A stretch of DNA of 6,988 bases from Chlamydiota bacterium (GTDB lineage Bacteria; Chlamydiota; Chlamydiia; Chlamydiales; Rhabdochlamydiaceae), in NCBI GenBank assembly GCA_027348355.1, contig DAIEPN010000218.1, positions 1 to 6,988 of the forward strand, read 5' to 3'. Shown piece after piece: positions 1-5,481 of the stretch; the first letter of the stretch is position 1, and every line of letters starts with the position of its first letter. The notes below the pieces were generated by a model that was not told the DNA's origin, made no database searches, and worked only from the letters and a program-made list of their open reading frames with translations. The position numbers and the translations under genes are program-made.

Positions 1-375
1 GTTGGTGGGGCCTGCTATCTAGGATACTTAGGATGCAAGCTTCTTTTTTCCAAGAAAAGTCATTCCGAGGTTTATACCCCTCCTCTTCACAAAGCTTTTT
101 TTTCAGGCTTTTTGACGAATCTTTTAAACCCAAAAGCCACTTTATTTGTATTGAGCGTGTTTACGCAGTTTGTCAATCCCTCGACGCCCTTATTTATTCA
201 ATTCATTTACGGTTTTGTAATTGCAGGAGTAGGATTCGCATGGTTTGCTAATTTAGCATACATTATCACCCATAGAGCACTTCGAAATCATTTTATAAAA
301 TTTCAGACGATCTTAATGAAGGTGATGGGCTTTGTTCTTTTAGCTCTTGGGATTTCTGTTCTTTTTACTCTATAA
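1..375 (+). CDS. LysE/RhtB-family amino-acid exporter, C-terminal part (5' end outside window)
   Basis: The frame is open from base 1 and ends at TAA 373-375, giving about 124 residues of an inner-membrane protein. It shows the LysE/RhtB hallmarks in order: a glycine-rich helix end (GGACYLGYLG) at residues 2-11, a polar charged linker, then GFLTNLLNPKATLF (about residues 35-48), which matches the family's GF..NLLNPK motif. Three hydrophobic stretches follow (about 45-57, 63-84 and 105-123). Family members export amino acids or derivatives by proton antiport; the substrate cannot be read here. A TTG at 112 is in frame, but starting there would remove the glycine-rich helix and part of the family match, so the gene almost certainly begins upstream of the window. 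It converges on the glycosyltransferase gene, with a terminator hairpin between them. Family assignment is confident; substrate is unknown. Confidence 0.85.
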   Translation, partial: VGGACYLGYLGCKLLFSKKSHSEVYTPPLHKAFFSGFLTNLLNPKATLFVLSVFTQFVNPSTPLFIQFIYGFVIAGVGFAWFANLAYIITHRALRNHFIKFQTILMKVMGFVLLALGISVLFTL

Positions 376-394
376 AATAATCAAGACTAACTAA

Positions 395-422
395 AGGCAG
401 GGAAATAAGCCCTGCTTCTTTT
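395..422 (+). terminator. Rho-independent terminator between convergent genes
   Basis: GCAGGG (397-402) and CCCTGC (410-415) form a perfect 6-bp GC-rich stem with a 7-nt loop, extendable by a G-T and an A-T pair. It is followed by TTCTTTT (416-422). It lies 20 nt after the exporter stop codon and just beyond the end of the glycosyltransferase gene on the other strand. It is a reasonable terminator for the plus strand and may act weakly for the minus strand, where the trailing T-run is poor (CTTTAG). Confidence 0.7.
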
Positions 423-431
423 CAAAACAGG

Positions 432-1529
432 TTACTTTCTACGCTTAGATAAAAGAGAATAGATCTCTTCCATAGCGTCTAACATGTGGGTCATAGTAAA
501 TTTAGTCTCAACAAGCATTTTCGCTTTTCTTCCCATTTCTTCTCGTAAAGAAGGATTATTTTTCAATTTTAGCACACAATCCGCAACTTCTTTAGGAGAA
601 AAAGGTGGAACCACGTACCCGGTCACACCATCAATGCACACTTCGGGAAGCCCTCCAACGGAGGTAGTAATAAGAGCCCTTTCTAAATAAGCTGCCTGCA
701 AGCTTGCTTGAGAAATCCCTTCATGCGCCGTACTCAGTAGCGCAAATGTATCAAGAGATCGAATTGCAATCTGAGGGGAGGGCAAGTGTCCCGTAAAAAT
801 CACTTGAGAGGTCAATTTCAACTCTTCCACAATCGGCTTATACTCATCTAAATACCCTCCTCCAACAATGATCCATTTCAAGTTGGGAGTAGATCGCAAA
901 AGGTTAGCAGCTTCAATAAAATCTTTAATTCCCTTCCAAGATCTTACTACACAAACAGTACCAATTAGAAAATCATCTTTGGTAATTCCCCATTGAGAAC
1001 GAAAACTTTCTACTTCCCTAAGCGGAACTTGTAAAGCAAGTGGATCTACGCCCGTAGCAATACAAGCGCATCTGCTTTTAGAAATTTTAGCTTGCGATAC
1101 GATCATAGGAATGATGCCTGATGAGGTCGTTACAACAAAATCAGCCAAGAAGCGATATAATAAGATACTATTAAACCCTTTGCGAATGGGGGTTGATAGA
1201 TGTCTTGTACGGATAATTTTCCTTCTCTTGAATTTTGCTGCAAATCCTGCAAGCCATGCATCACTAGAAGAATGGGTATTTACAATATCAACCTTGTGTT
1301 TTCCGATGATGGACATGATCTCCGGAATCGTGCGAAACCATAAAATCTTTTTAAAAGGCATCTCGTAAACAATAAAACCTTTTTCTCTTGCCTTCTCAGC
1401 AAGTTTACCACCACCTACAACGGCAAAGATCACCTCGTGGCCTCGCTCTCGCATTCCTTCTGCTTCTTTTAAAATACGAATTTCCTGCCCGCCCCAACCA
1501 TTGGATCCCTCTGTGTGCAATATGCGCAT
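432..1529 (-). CDS. GT4-type glycosyltransferase
   Basis: This is a 365-aa GT-B fold glycosyltransferase that probably moves a sugar from an activated nucleotide donor onto a cell-envelope glycan; donor and acceptor are unknown. The N-terminal domain begins with MRILHTEGSNGWGGQE (residues 1-16), containing the glycine-rich GWGGQE loop typical of many GT4 enzymes. The C-terminal domain starts near 188 (LIGTVCVVRSWKG), where R196 and K199 match the donor-phosphate-binding R-x-x-K pair. IIVGGG (220-225), an HEGISQ loop with E270, and SVGGLPEV (290-297) follow. In the E-x7-E motif the second Glu is Gln278 (CAG at 698-696). The ATG at 1529 was chosen because homology begins there and an AGGA (1537-1534) precedes it; the longer in-frame start at 1616 lies inside mutY. 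It starts 5 nt after the mutY stop, so it is probably translationally coupled. Confidence 0.88.
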   Translation of the reverse strand: MRILHTEGSNGWGGQEIRILKEAEGMRERGHEVIFAVVGGGKLAEKAREKGFIVYEMPFKKILWFRTIPEIMSIIGKHKVDIVNTHSSSDAWLAGFAAKFKRRKIIRTRHLSTPIRKGFNSILLYRFLADFVVTTSSGIIPMIVSQAKISKSRCACIATGVDPLALQVPLREVESFRSQWGITKDDFLIGTVCVVRSWKGIKDFIEAANLLRSTPNLKWIIVGGGYLDEYKPIVEELKLTSQVIFTGHLPSPQIAIRSLDTFALLSTAHEGISQASLQAAYLERALITTSVGGLPEVCIDGVTGYVVPPFSPKEVADCVLKLKNNPSLREEMGRKAKMLVETKFTMTHMLDAMEEIYSLLSKRRK

Positions 1530-1534
1530 AAGTC

Positions 1535-2578
1535 CTATACTTGTTGAAAATTTATGATAATTTTTCGATACCCAGCAGAAAAAGGCAATTCTTTTGCTTT
1601 TTCCCACTCTACCCATTCAAAGCCAGGAATGGAAAGTTTTTCTTCGGCCTCCAAAAGTGAAGGAAACAAATGAGCACTATATTTGGTAAATCCGTGCGTT
1701 ACTTTCTCTAGTTTCTTTTGAAGTCGTACTTTCAAGGAGAAATTTTGGAAAATATCTTCTACAAGACGTTTTGAGGTATAACCTTGATTTTCCCGTTCAA
1801 AATAGGGGAAGTAATACAAATCCGCCATTATTTTTCCTGAAGGTTCTTTTGCAATAAGAACTTCATTTTTCCATTTGATCACAGCTACTTGCCTAAAAAG
1901 AATGATCGTCTCTTGTTTTGTATTTTTTTTAGGAAGTTCTTCAGCTTTTCCGCGCAAGAGAGACACACAGTTTTCTCGCAAAGGGCAGACCTGGCAACGA
2001 GGCTTTTTTGTACATATCTTCGCTCCAAGCTCGATGAGGGCCTCCATAATAACCCAAGGCTCAAAATCAGGGAGAAGTCCCTCTACAAGATCTTTAATAG
2101 TTTTCTGAGTGCTTTTCTTAGTGATCTCCTCTTCAATCAAAAAATACCTAGTAAGTACGCGATATACATTTCCATCAACTGCAGCTGCTTTTTTATGAAA
2201 GGCAAAACTACGCAAGGCCCCAATTGTATATGGACCAAATCCCTTCAGCTTTTCTAGTTCCTTCTCATCTTCAGGTAGGTTTCCCTCGTAAGAAGAAAGA
2301 ATTTTTTTCGCTGTTTCGTGTAAATTTCTAGCCCTTGAATAATACCCAAGCCCTTCCCAAACTTTAATGATCTTTTCGATCGGCGCCTCGGCTAAGCTCT
2401 TCAGATCAGGGAACTGTTTCATCCAAAGGTCGTAATAGCGAAGGACAACAGCTACCCTAGTTTGCTGCAGCATAGTCTCAGAAATCCATACCTCATAAGG
2501 GGTGGGGCTCTCCCGCCAAGGCAAATCCCTTCTCTCTTGTAAAAACCAAGTCCTAAGCTGTGATAAAGGAAAACTCAC
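1535..2578 (-). CDS. mutY: A/G-specific adenine DNA glycosylase MutY
   Basis: MutY removes adenine mispaired with 8-oxoguanine, protecting against G:C to T:A transversions. The 347-aa length is normal. Domain order: DLPWR...TPYEVWISETMLQQT with catalytic Glu34, a helix-hairpin-helix region at about 108-123 (LKGFGPYTIGAL), VDGNV with catalytic Asp135, then an iron-sulphur cluster loop with Cys189, Cys195, Cys198 and Cys204. The C-terminal Nudix-like 8-oxoG recognition domain spans about 225-345. Two oddities: the first cysteine spacing is x5 instead of the usual x6, and the FSH recognition loop reads FTK (297-299). The start codon is GTG (2578-2576), preceded by GGGA at 8 nt; no in-frame ATG precedes the conserved N-terminal motif. 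The product is followed 5 nt later by the glycosyltransferase gene, and a probable promoter lies in the divergent region upstream. Confidence 0.95.
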   Translation of the reverse strand: MSFPLSQLRTWFLQERRDLPWRESPTPYEVWISETMLQQTRVAVVLRYYDLWMKQFPDLKSLAEAPIEKIIKVWEGLGYYSRARNLHETAKKILSSYEGNLPEDEKELEKLKGFGPYTIGALRSFAFHKKAAAVDGNVYRVLTRYFLIEEEITKKSTQKTIKDLVEGLLPDFEPWVIMEALIELGAKICTKKPRCQVCPLRENCVSLLRGKAEELPKKNTKQETIILFRQVAVIKWKNEVLIAKEPSGKIMADLYYFPYFERENQGYTSKRLVEDIFQNFSLKVRLQKKLEKVTHGFTKYSAHLFPSLLEAEEKLSIPGFEWVEWEKAKELPFSAGYRKIIINFQQV

Positions 2579-2590
2579 GTCATTTTTCCC

Positions 2591-2622
2591 AGGTATATTT
2601 TTCCTAGAGGAAAATTTTACCT
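2591..2622. promoter_or_regulatory. 32-bp interrupted dyad, candidate activator/operator site
   Basis: The left arm AGGTATATTTTTCCT and right arm AGGAAAATTTTACCT are centred at 2606.5. By direct base-by-base comparison 13 of the 16 symmetric pairs are complementary, including AGGTA/TACCT at the outside and TTTTCCT/AGGAAAA inside. The centre lies about 88 bp upstream of the start predicted for the sigma-54 promoter. That is the usual distance for a bacterial enhancer-binding protein site. The right arm also covers the putative mutY -10 element, so binding could affect both genes. The function is inferred from symmetry and position only; a hairpin in the mutY leader is possible but would be cut by the predicted mutY start. 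Confidence 0.5.
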
Positions 2623-2641
2623 CCCCAAATCAAAAAAACAA
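2614..2641 (-). promoter_or_regulatory. Possible housekeeping-sigma promoter for mutY
   Basis: On the minus strand, TTGTTT (2641-2636) and TAAAAT (2619-2614) are separated by 16 bp. The -10 differs from TATAAT at one position and the -35 keeps TTG. Transcription would start near 2607, about 29 nt before the GTG start codon. The region is AT-rich, so chance matches are likely; an alternative -10 (TATAAA near 2655) has no good partner. Confidence 0.35.
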
Positions 2642-2667
2642 ACAATTTTATATTAAGGCTTTAGCAT

Positions 2668-2684
2668 CTGGCACGATTTTTGCA
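2668..2684 (+). promoter_or_regulatory. Sigma-54 (RpoN) -24/-12 promoter
   Basis: TGGCACGATTTTTGCA (2669-2684) matches the sigma-54 consensus TGGCACG-N4-TTGCA at every conserved base. The invariant GG (2670-2671) and GC (2682-2683) are exactly 10 nt apart. It points at the small FlgN-like gene starting at 2727; the predicted start site is about 2695, giving a leader of about 32 nt. Chlamydiae encode RpoN and a two-component enhancer-binding activator (AtoC/CtcC), so the element is plausible in this lineage. A second candidate TGGCAC in the window (minus strand, inside mreC) lacks the -12 part. Confidence 0.88.
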
Positions 2685-2694
2685 GCTAAGGAGG

Positions 2695-2708
2695 TGAGAA
2701 ACTTCTCA
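2695..2708 (+). repeat. Short inverted repeat at the predicted 5' end of the sigma-54 transcript
   Basis: TGAGAA (2695-2700) and TTCTCA (2703-2708) are perfect complements around AC; folded as RNA they would give a 5-bp stem with a 4-nt loop. It begins at the predicted sigma-54 start site, so the mRNA would open with a small 5' hairpin. The role (stability, operator or chance) cannot be decided. Confidence 0.35.
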
Positions 2709-2726
2709 ACCATTATCGAGGAGACT

Positions 2727-3245
2727 ATGGCAATTAAAAAAAAGAGCTTTGAAAATCTATGGCAAGAAATCCACGATCAACTGCAAATTTCTATGAAAAA
2801 GGAAATTTTGACAATGAGAGAACTTTTGGCAAATATGCATCAAGAAGAGATCTCGCTCCTTGGGAACGATATAAAATCTTTGGAGCAAATTTTACACGAA
2901 AGGTCCGAACTTATCCAACGTCTTGGAAATCTTCGTTCCATCAGAATCACCGTGACCAATAAACTCTCTAAACTTGCCTCTACAGAAGATACCATTGCAA
3001 CTTTTGATGAAATCTTCTCCTCTTCAGAGACATTAGATTGTGAAATGTTGCTGCTTAGAGATCAAATTTTAGCCTTAACAGATAAAATGAACTCTCAGCT
3101 TAAGCAAAACCAAAACCTTTCCACAAGAGTACAAAATCATTCCATGCACGAACCTACGCGGTTACCAGAAATGACCGCTAAGCCTCGGAAAAATGCCATA
3201 ATCACGTATCCGGAGAACATCAGCGAAGTTGATCCTAGATCGTAA
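2727..3245 (+). CDS. Small coiled-coil protein, FlgN-like (putative secretion/flagellar export chaperone)
   Basis: This 172-aa cytoplasmic protein has no signal peptide or membrane segment. Residues 9-83 form a long amphipathic, charged helix region, including EEISLLGNDIKSLEQIL and HERSELIQRLGNL (40-69). A second helix lies at about 106-137 (LLLRDQILALTDKMNSQLKQ from 108). The tail from about 138 is polar, proline-containing and probably disordered. The two-helix pattern and length resemble FlgN, the export chaperone for hook-associated flagellar proteins, and related type III secretion chaperones. The match is by pattern and not by catalytic residues, so the family call is tentative. ATG 2727 is preceded by GAGGAG (2718-2723), 3 nt away; the open frame extends back to 2502, but that part crosses the sigma-54 promoter and overlaps mutY on the other strand. 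Expression is probably sigma-54 dependent. No flagellar gene is adjacent. Confidence 0.75.
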   Translation: MAIKKKSFENLWQEIHDQLQISMKKEILTMRELLANMHQEEISLLGNDIKSLEQILHERSELIQRLGNLRSIRITVTNKLSKLASTEDTIATFDEIFSSSETLDCEMLLLRDQILALTDKMNSQLKQNQNLSTRVQNHSMHEPTRLPEMTAKPRKNAIITYPENISEVDPRS

Positions 3246-3257
3246 TAAAAAAAACGC

Positions 3258-3263
3258 TATACT
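3258..3263 (+). promoter_or_regulatory. Possible -10 element for the TagF-like gene pair
   Basis: TATACT follows an A-tract (3247-3254) in the 44-nt gap before the first TagF-like gene, and would place a start near 3270, 20 nt before its ATG. No convincing -35 is present at 16-18 bp. No terminator separates the FlgN-like gene from the pair, so read-through from the sigma-54 promoter is an alternative. Confidence 0.25.
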
Positions 3264-3289
3264 TCGAAAAAATTGAATGAGTAGAAACA

Positions 3290-4399
3290 ATGAAGTATAC
3301 CCTACCCAAAGCGGCCTGTCTGCTTTATGGTCAAGAGACCCACCACCTTGACCATCTAGCTGTGCTTAGTATCCTCTTGGGAGTTCCTCTTATCGTAACA
3401 GAAGAAAATATAGAGAATCATGCCAAGCTATGCTATCCGGGGATCCATGTCATACACTCCAACTACGTATATGTGGCTTTAGATACAGTAAAAAACTATG
3501 ATGTGATTTTTACTTGTCTTCCAAGAGATCTTTTTGATGATATCTTCTTCCTTTCTGAGCAGCTGCATCAAAAAACCCTTCATACAATTTGGTGCCCCCA
3601 TGGAAATTCTGATAAAGGGAAAAACTCCTTTTTTATGGAGGCTCTGCAAAAAGAGAAGTTGGCGTTAGTGTACGGAAAAAGGATGGTCGATTTTTTTAAA
3701 GAAAAAAATGTCTTTTCTCAACTTGAATCCTATGTGGAAATAGGAAATTATCGATATGATTTTTATCAAAAAGAGAAGAGTTTCTACCAAGGCCTGGTTC
3801 AAAGACAAATCAAAGATAAGCTCGTAAGTGGAAAAAAGACCATATTGTACGCACCTACTTGGAAGGATCGAGAAAATTCCAGTTCATTTTTTGATGCCTG
3901 CTCAGATCTTATAGAGAAACTGCCTTCTTCCTATAATTTGCTTATCAAGCTCCACCCTAATCTCGTTTTACAAGAAAAGGAAACGACATGTTCTATAATC
4001 GAGAAATACGAAGGAAGACAAAACGTCCTTTTTCTCCAAGATTTTCCTCCTATTTACCCTCTTTTGGACATGACCGATATTTACTTAGGGGATATGTCAT
4101 CCATAGGGTACGATTTCTTAGCCTTTTCTAGGCCTATGTATTTTCTCAATCAAAACGAAAGAAATGAGCAAACAGACTCCGGCCTATACCTCTATCAATG
4201 CGGCGTGCCCATACTTCCAAAAAAATATCAAAACATTTATGAGATCATAGAAAAATCACTGCCTCACGATGGAAATTTTTCTAGAATTCGAAAACAAATC
4301 TATGAAGAAACTTTTTGCAAAACCAAGACTTGGGGTAGCATAAAGAGCGAAATTACCCACATGTACCAAAGTATTTCTGTTCAAGCCTCCTTAATGTAA
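3290..4399 (+). CDS. CDP-glycerol glycerophosphotransferase (TagB/TagF)-family protein, paralogue 1
   Basis: This 369-aa protein has the C-terminal signatures of the CDP-glycerol glycerophosphotransferase family, GT-B fold enzymes that transfer glycerol phosphate to wall or capsule polymers. Visible motifs: CPHGNSDK (102-109, catalytic-type His104), ILYAPTWKD (185-193), LIKLHP (218-223, His222) and GDMSSIGYDF (267-276, phosphate-binding Ser pair). No membrane segment is evident. The N-terminus carries HHLDHL (18-23) followed by GVPLIVTE (31-38), a block shared with the next gene. It also shares YRYDFY, DFPPIYPLL (251-259) and a QCG motif near 303-305. The ribosome binding site before ATG 3290 is weak. 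It is followed after 11 nt by its paralogue, so the two are almost certainly one transcription unit. The real substrate is unknown; Chlamydiae are not known to make teichoic acids. Confidence 0.8.
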   Translation: MKYTLPKAACLLYGQETHHLDHLAVLSILLGVPLIVTEENIENHAKLCYPGIHVIHSNYVYVALDTVKNYDVIFTCLPRDLFDDIFFLSEQLHQKTLHTIWCPHGNSDKGKNSFFMEALQKEKLALVYGKRMVDFFKEKNVFSQLESYVEIGNYRYDFYQKEKSFYQGLVQRQIKDKLVSGKKTILYAPTWKDRENSSSFFDACSDLIEKLPSSYNLLIKLHPNLVLQEKETTCSIIEKYEGRQNVLFLQDFPPIYPLLDMTDIYLGDMSSIGYDFLAFSRPMYFLNQNERNEQTDSGLYLYQCGVPILPKKYQNIYEIIEKSLPHDGNFSRIRKQIYEETFCKTKTWGSIKSEITHMYQSISVQASLM

Positions 4400-4410
4400 A
4401 ACAGGTTTAC
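4396..4410 (+). promoter_or_regulatory. Small inverted repeat enclosing the second paralogue's ribosome binding site
   Basis: GTAAA (4396-4400) and TTTAC (4406-4410) flank ACAGG, which contains the only Shine-Dalgarno-like AGG (4403-4405) before ATG 4411. A 5-bp AT-rich stem is weak, but ribosomes finishing the first gene (stop 4397-4399) would melt it, which would couple translation of the pair. Confidence 0.25.
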
Positions 4411-5481
4411 ATGAAAACATTAGGTCAAAATGCGATCTCCTTACTAACAGGTCCTCACACTCATTTGGACCACTTGGGTATTTTTTCACATCTGGTTGGT
4501 ATTCCAGTTATTGTCACCGAGGCAGAAACTTTAGCACTTGCCAAGATTTACTATCCTCAAATCGACGTGTCTTATAAAGATTTTTTAGAGCTTTCTTCCA
4601 AGTACCTAGTCGATAATTTCTCACTTATAGTCCATTCCGGAAGGAAGATGACAGGATATTTTACGAATATGATTTCTACCTTTCACGAAAAGCACCCTCG
4701 ATTTGCATATTGCCCGCATGGGAATTCCGACAAAGAATATACCCTGAAGCCGGAAGATCACCCTACTCAAGATATCGTCTTTGTCTATGGGAACCATATG
4801 CTAGATCTTTTAAAAGAAAATGGAGCCATTCAAAAAATAAATAAAACGATGTTTTTAGGAAATTATCGCTATACTTATTACAAAGAGCATCAAACCTTTT
4901 ATGACAACTTAGTAGAAAAGAAGATCTATAAAAAACTTAGTAAAGGAAAAAGGAACCTCCTTTATGCGCCTACTTTTACTACAACGGAATATACTTCATC
5001 CTATTTTGAAAAATGCGCCCTTTTGATAGAGCAAAAACCGCATGACTGGAATCTTATCATCAAACCCCATCCTCTTTTAGAAATAAACGATCCTGCAAAA
5101 ACCTGGCATCTACTTCTTAAATATGAAGATCGCGAAGATATTATTTTTCTTACAGACTTCCCACCCATTTATCCTCTTCTTCAAAAGTGCGATGCCTTTA
5201 TCGGTGATTTTTCTTCTGTAGGCTATGATTTTCTCACGTTTGATAAACCAATGTTCTTCTTTGCTCCTAAAGAACCTATATTTTCTTCTAGAGGACTATT
5301 TTTACATCAATGCGGCATGCAAATCCCTGAAGAAAATCTTTCAAATATGTATGGATACATAGAAAAGGAGTTTGAAAAGAACAGTAAAAGATACTCACCT
5401 CCACGAAAGAAAGTCTATGAGTACACTTTCGAAAAAGATGTTTGCTATGCAAAAATCAGAGAAAATCTTCTATCTAATTAG
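4411..5481 (+). CDS. CDP-glycerol glycerophosphotransferase (TagB/TagF)-family protein, paralogue 2
   Basis: This 356-aa paralogue of the preceding gene keeps every core motif of the family. These are CPHGNSDK (101-108, His103), LLYAPTF (183-189, Phe where the family usually has Trp), IIKPHP (216-221, His220) and GDFSSVGYDF (265-274). The N-terminal block reads HTHLDHL (16-22) and GIPVIVTE (30-37); YRYTYY, DFPPIYPLL (249-257) and a QCG motif are also shared. By eye roughly a third to two-fifths of positions agree with paralogue 1, so the duplication is old and both copies are probably under selection. Differences concentrate in residues 55-98 and the C-terminal tail. ATG 4411 has AGG at 5 nt. 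The stop TAG (5479-5481) lies inside the end of mreC on the opposite strand. The enzyme is probably cytosolic or membrane-peripheral; donor and acceptor are unknown. Confidence 0.8.
   Translation: MKTLGQNAISLLTGPHTHLDHLGIFSHLVGIPVIVTEAETLALAKIYYPQIDVSYKDFLELSSKYLVDNFSLIVHSGRKMTGYFTNMISTFHEKHPRFAYCPHGNSDKEYTLKPEDHPTQDIVFVYGNHMLDLLKENGAIQKINKTMFLGNYRYTYYKEHQTFYDNLVEKKIYKKLSKGKRNLLYAPTFTTTEYTSSYFEKCALLIEQKPHDWNLIIKPHPLLEINDPAKTWHLLLKYEDREDIIFLTDFPPIYPLLQKCDAFIGDFSSVGYDFLTFDKPMFFFAPKEPIFSSRGLFLHQCGMQIPEENLSNMYGYIEKEFEKNSKRYSPPRKKVYEYTFEKDVCYAKIRENLLSN

Noticed and set aside
33..251. 72-codon open frame at the left edge.
   Set aside because: It is out of frame with the exporter fragment, which carries the clear LysE-family motifs over the same bases.
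1530..1616. Upstream extension of the glycosyltransferase to an ATG at 1616.
   Set aside because: The extra 29 residues lie inside the mutY coding sequence in another frame and lack homology; MRILHTEGSNGWGGQE is a typical N-terminus.
1889..2257. 122-codon open frame on the plus strand.
   Set aside because: It lies antisense within mutY, whose protein is unmistakable, and its translation has no recognisable family pattern.
2502..2726. 75-residue N-terminal extension of the FlgN-like gene.
   Set aside because: It overlaps mutY antisense and crosses the sigma-54 promoter; the ATG at 2727 has a GAGGAG just upstream.
4456..4473. HTHLDH in the second TagF-like protein matches the metallo-beta-lactamase HxHxDH metal motif.
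   Set aside because: The paralogue has THHLDH, losing the first His, the motif lies at the N-terminus without the other metal ligands, and the rest of the protein is clearly TagB/TagF-like.
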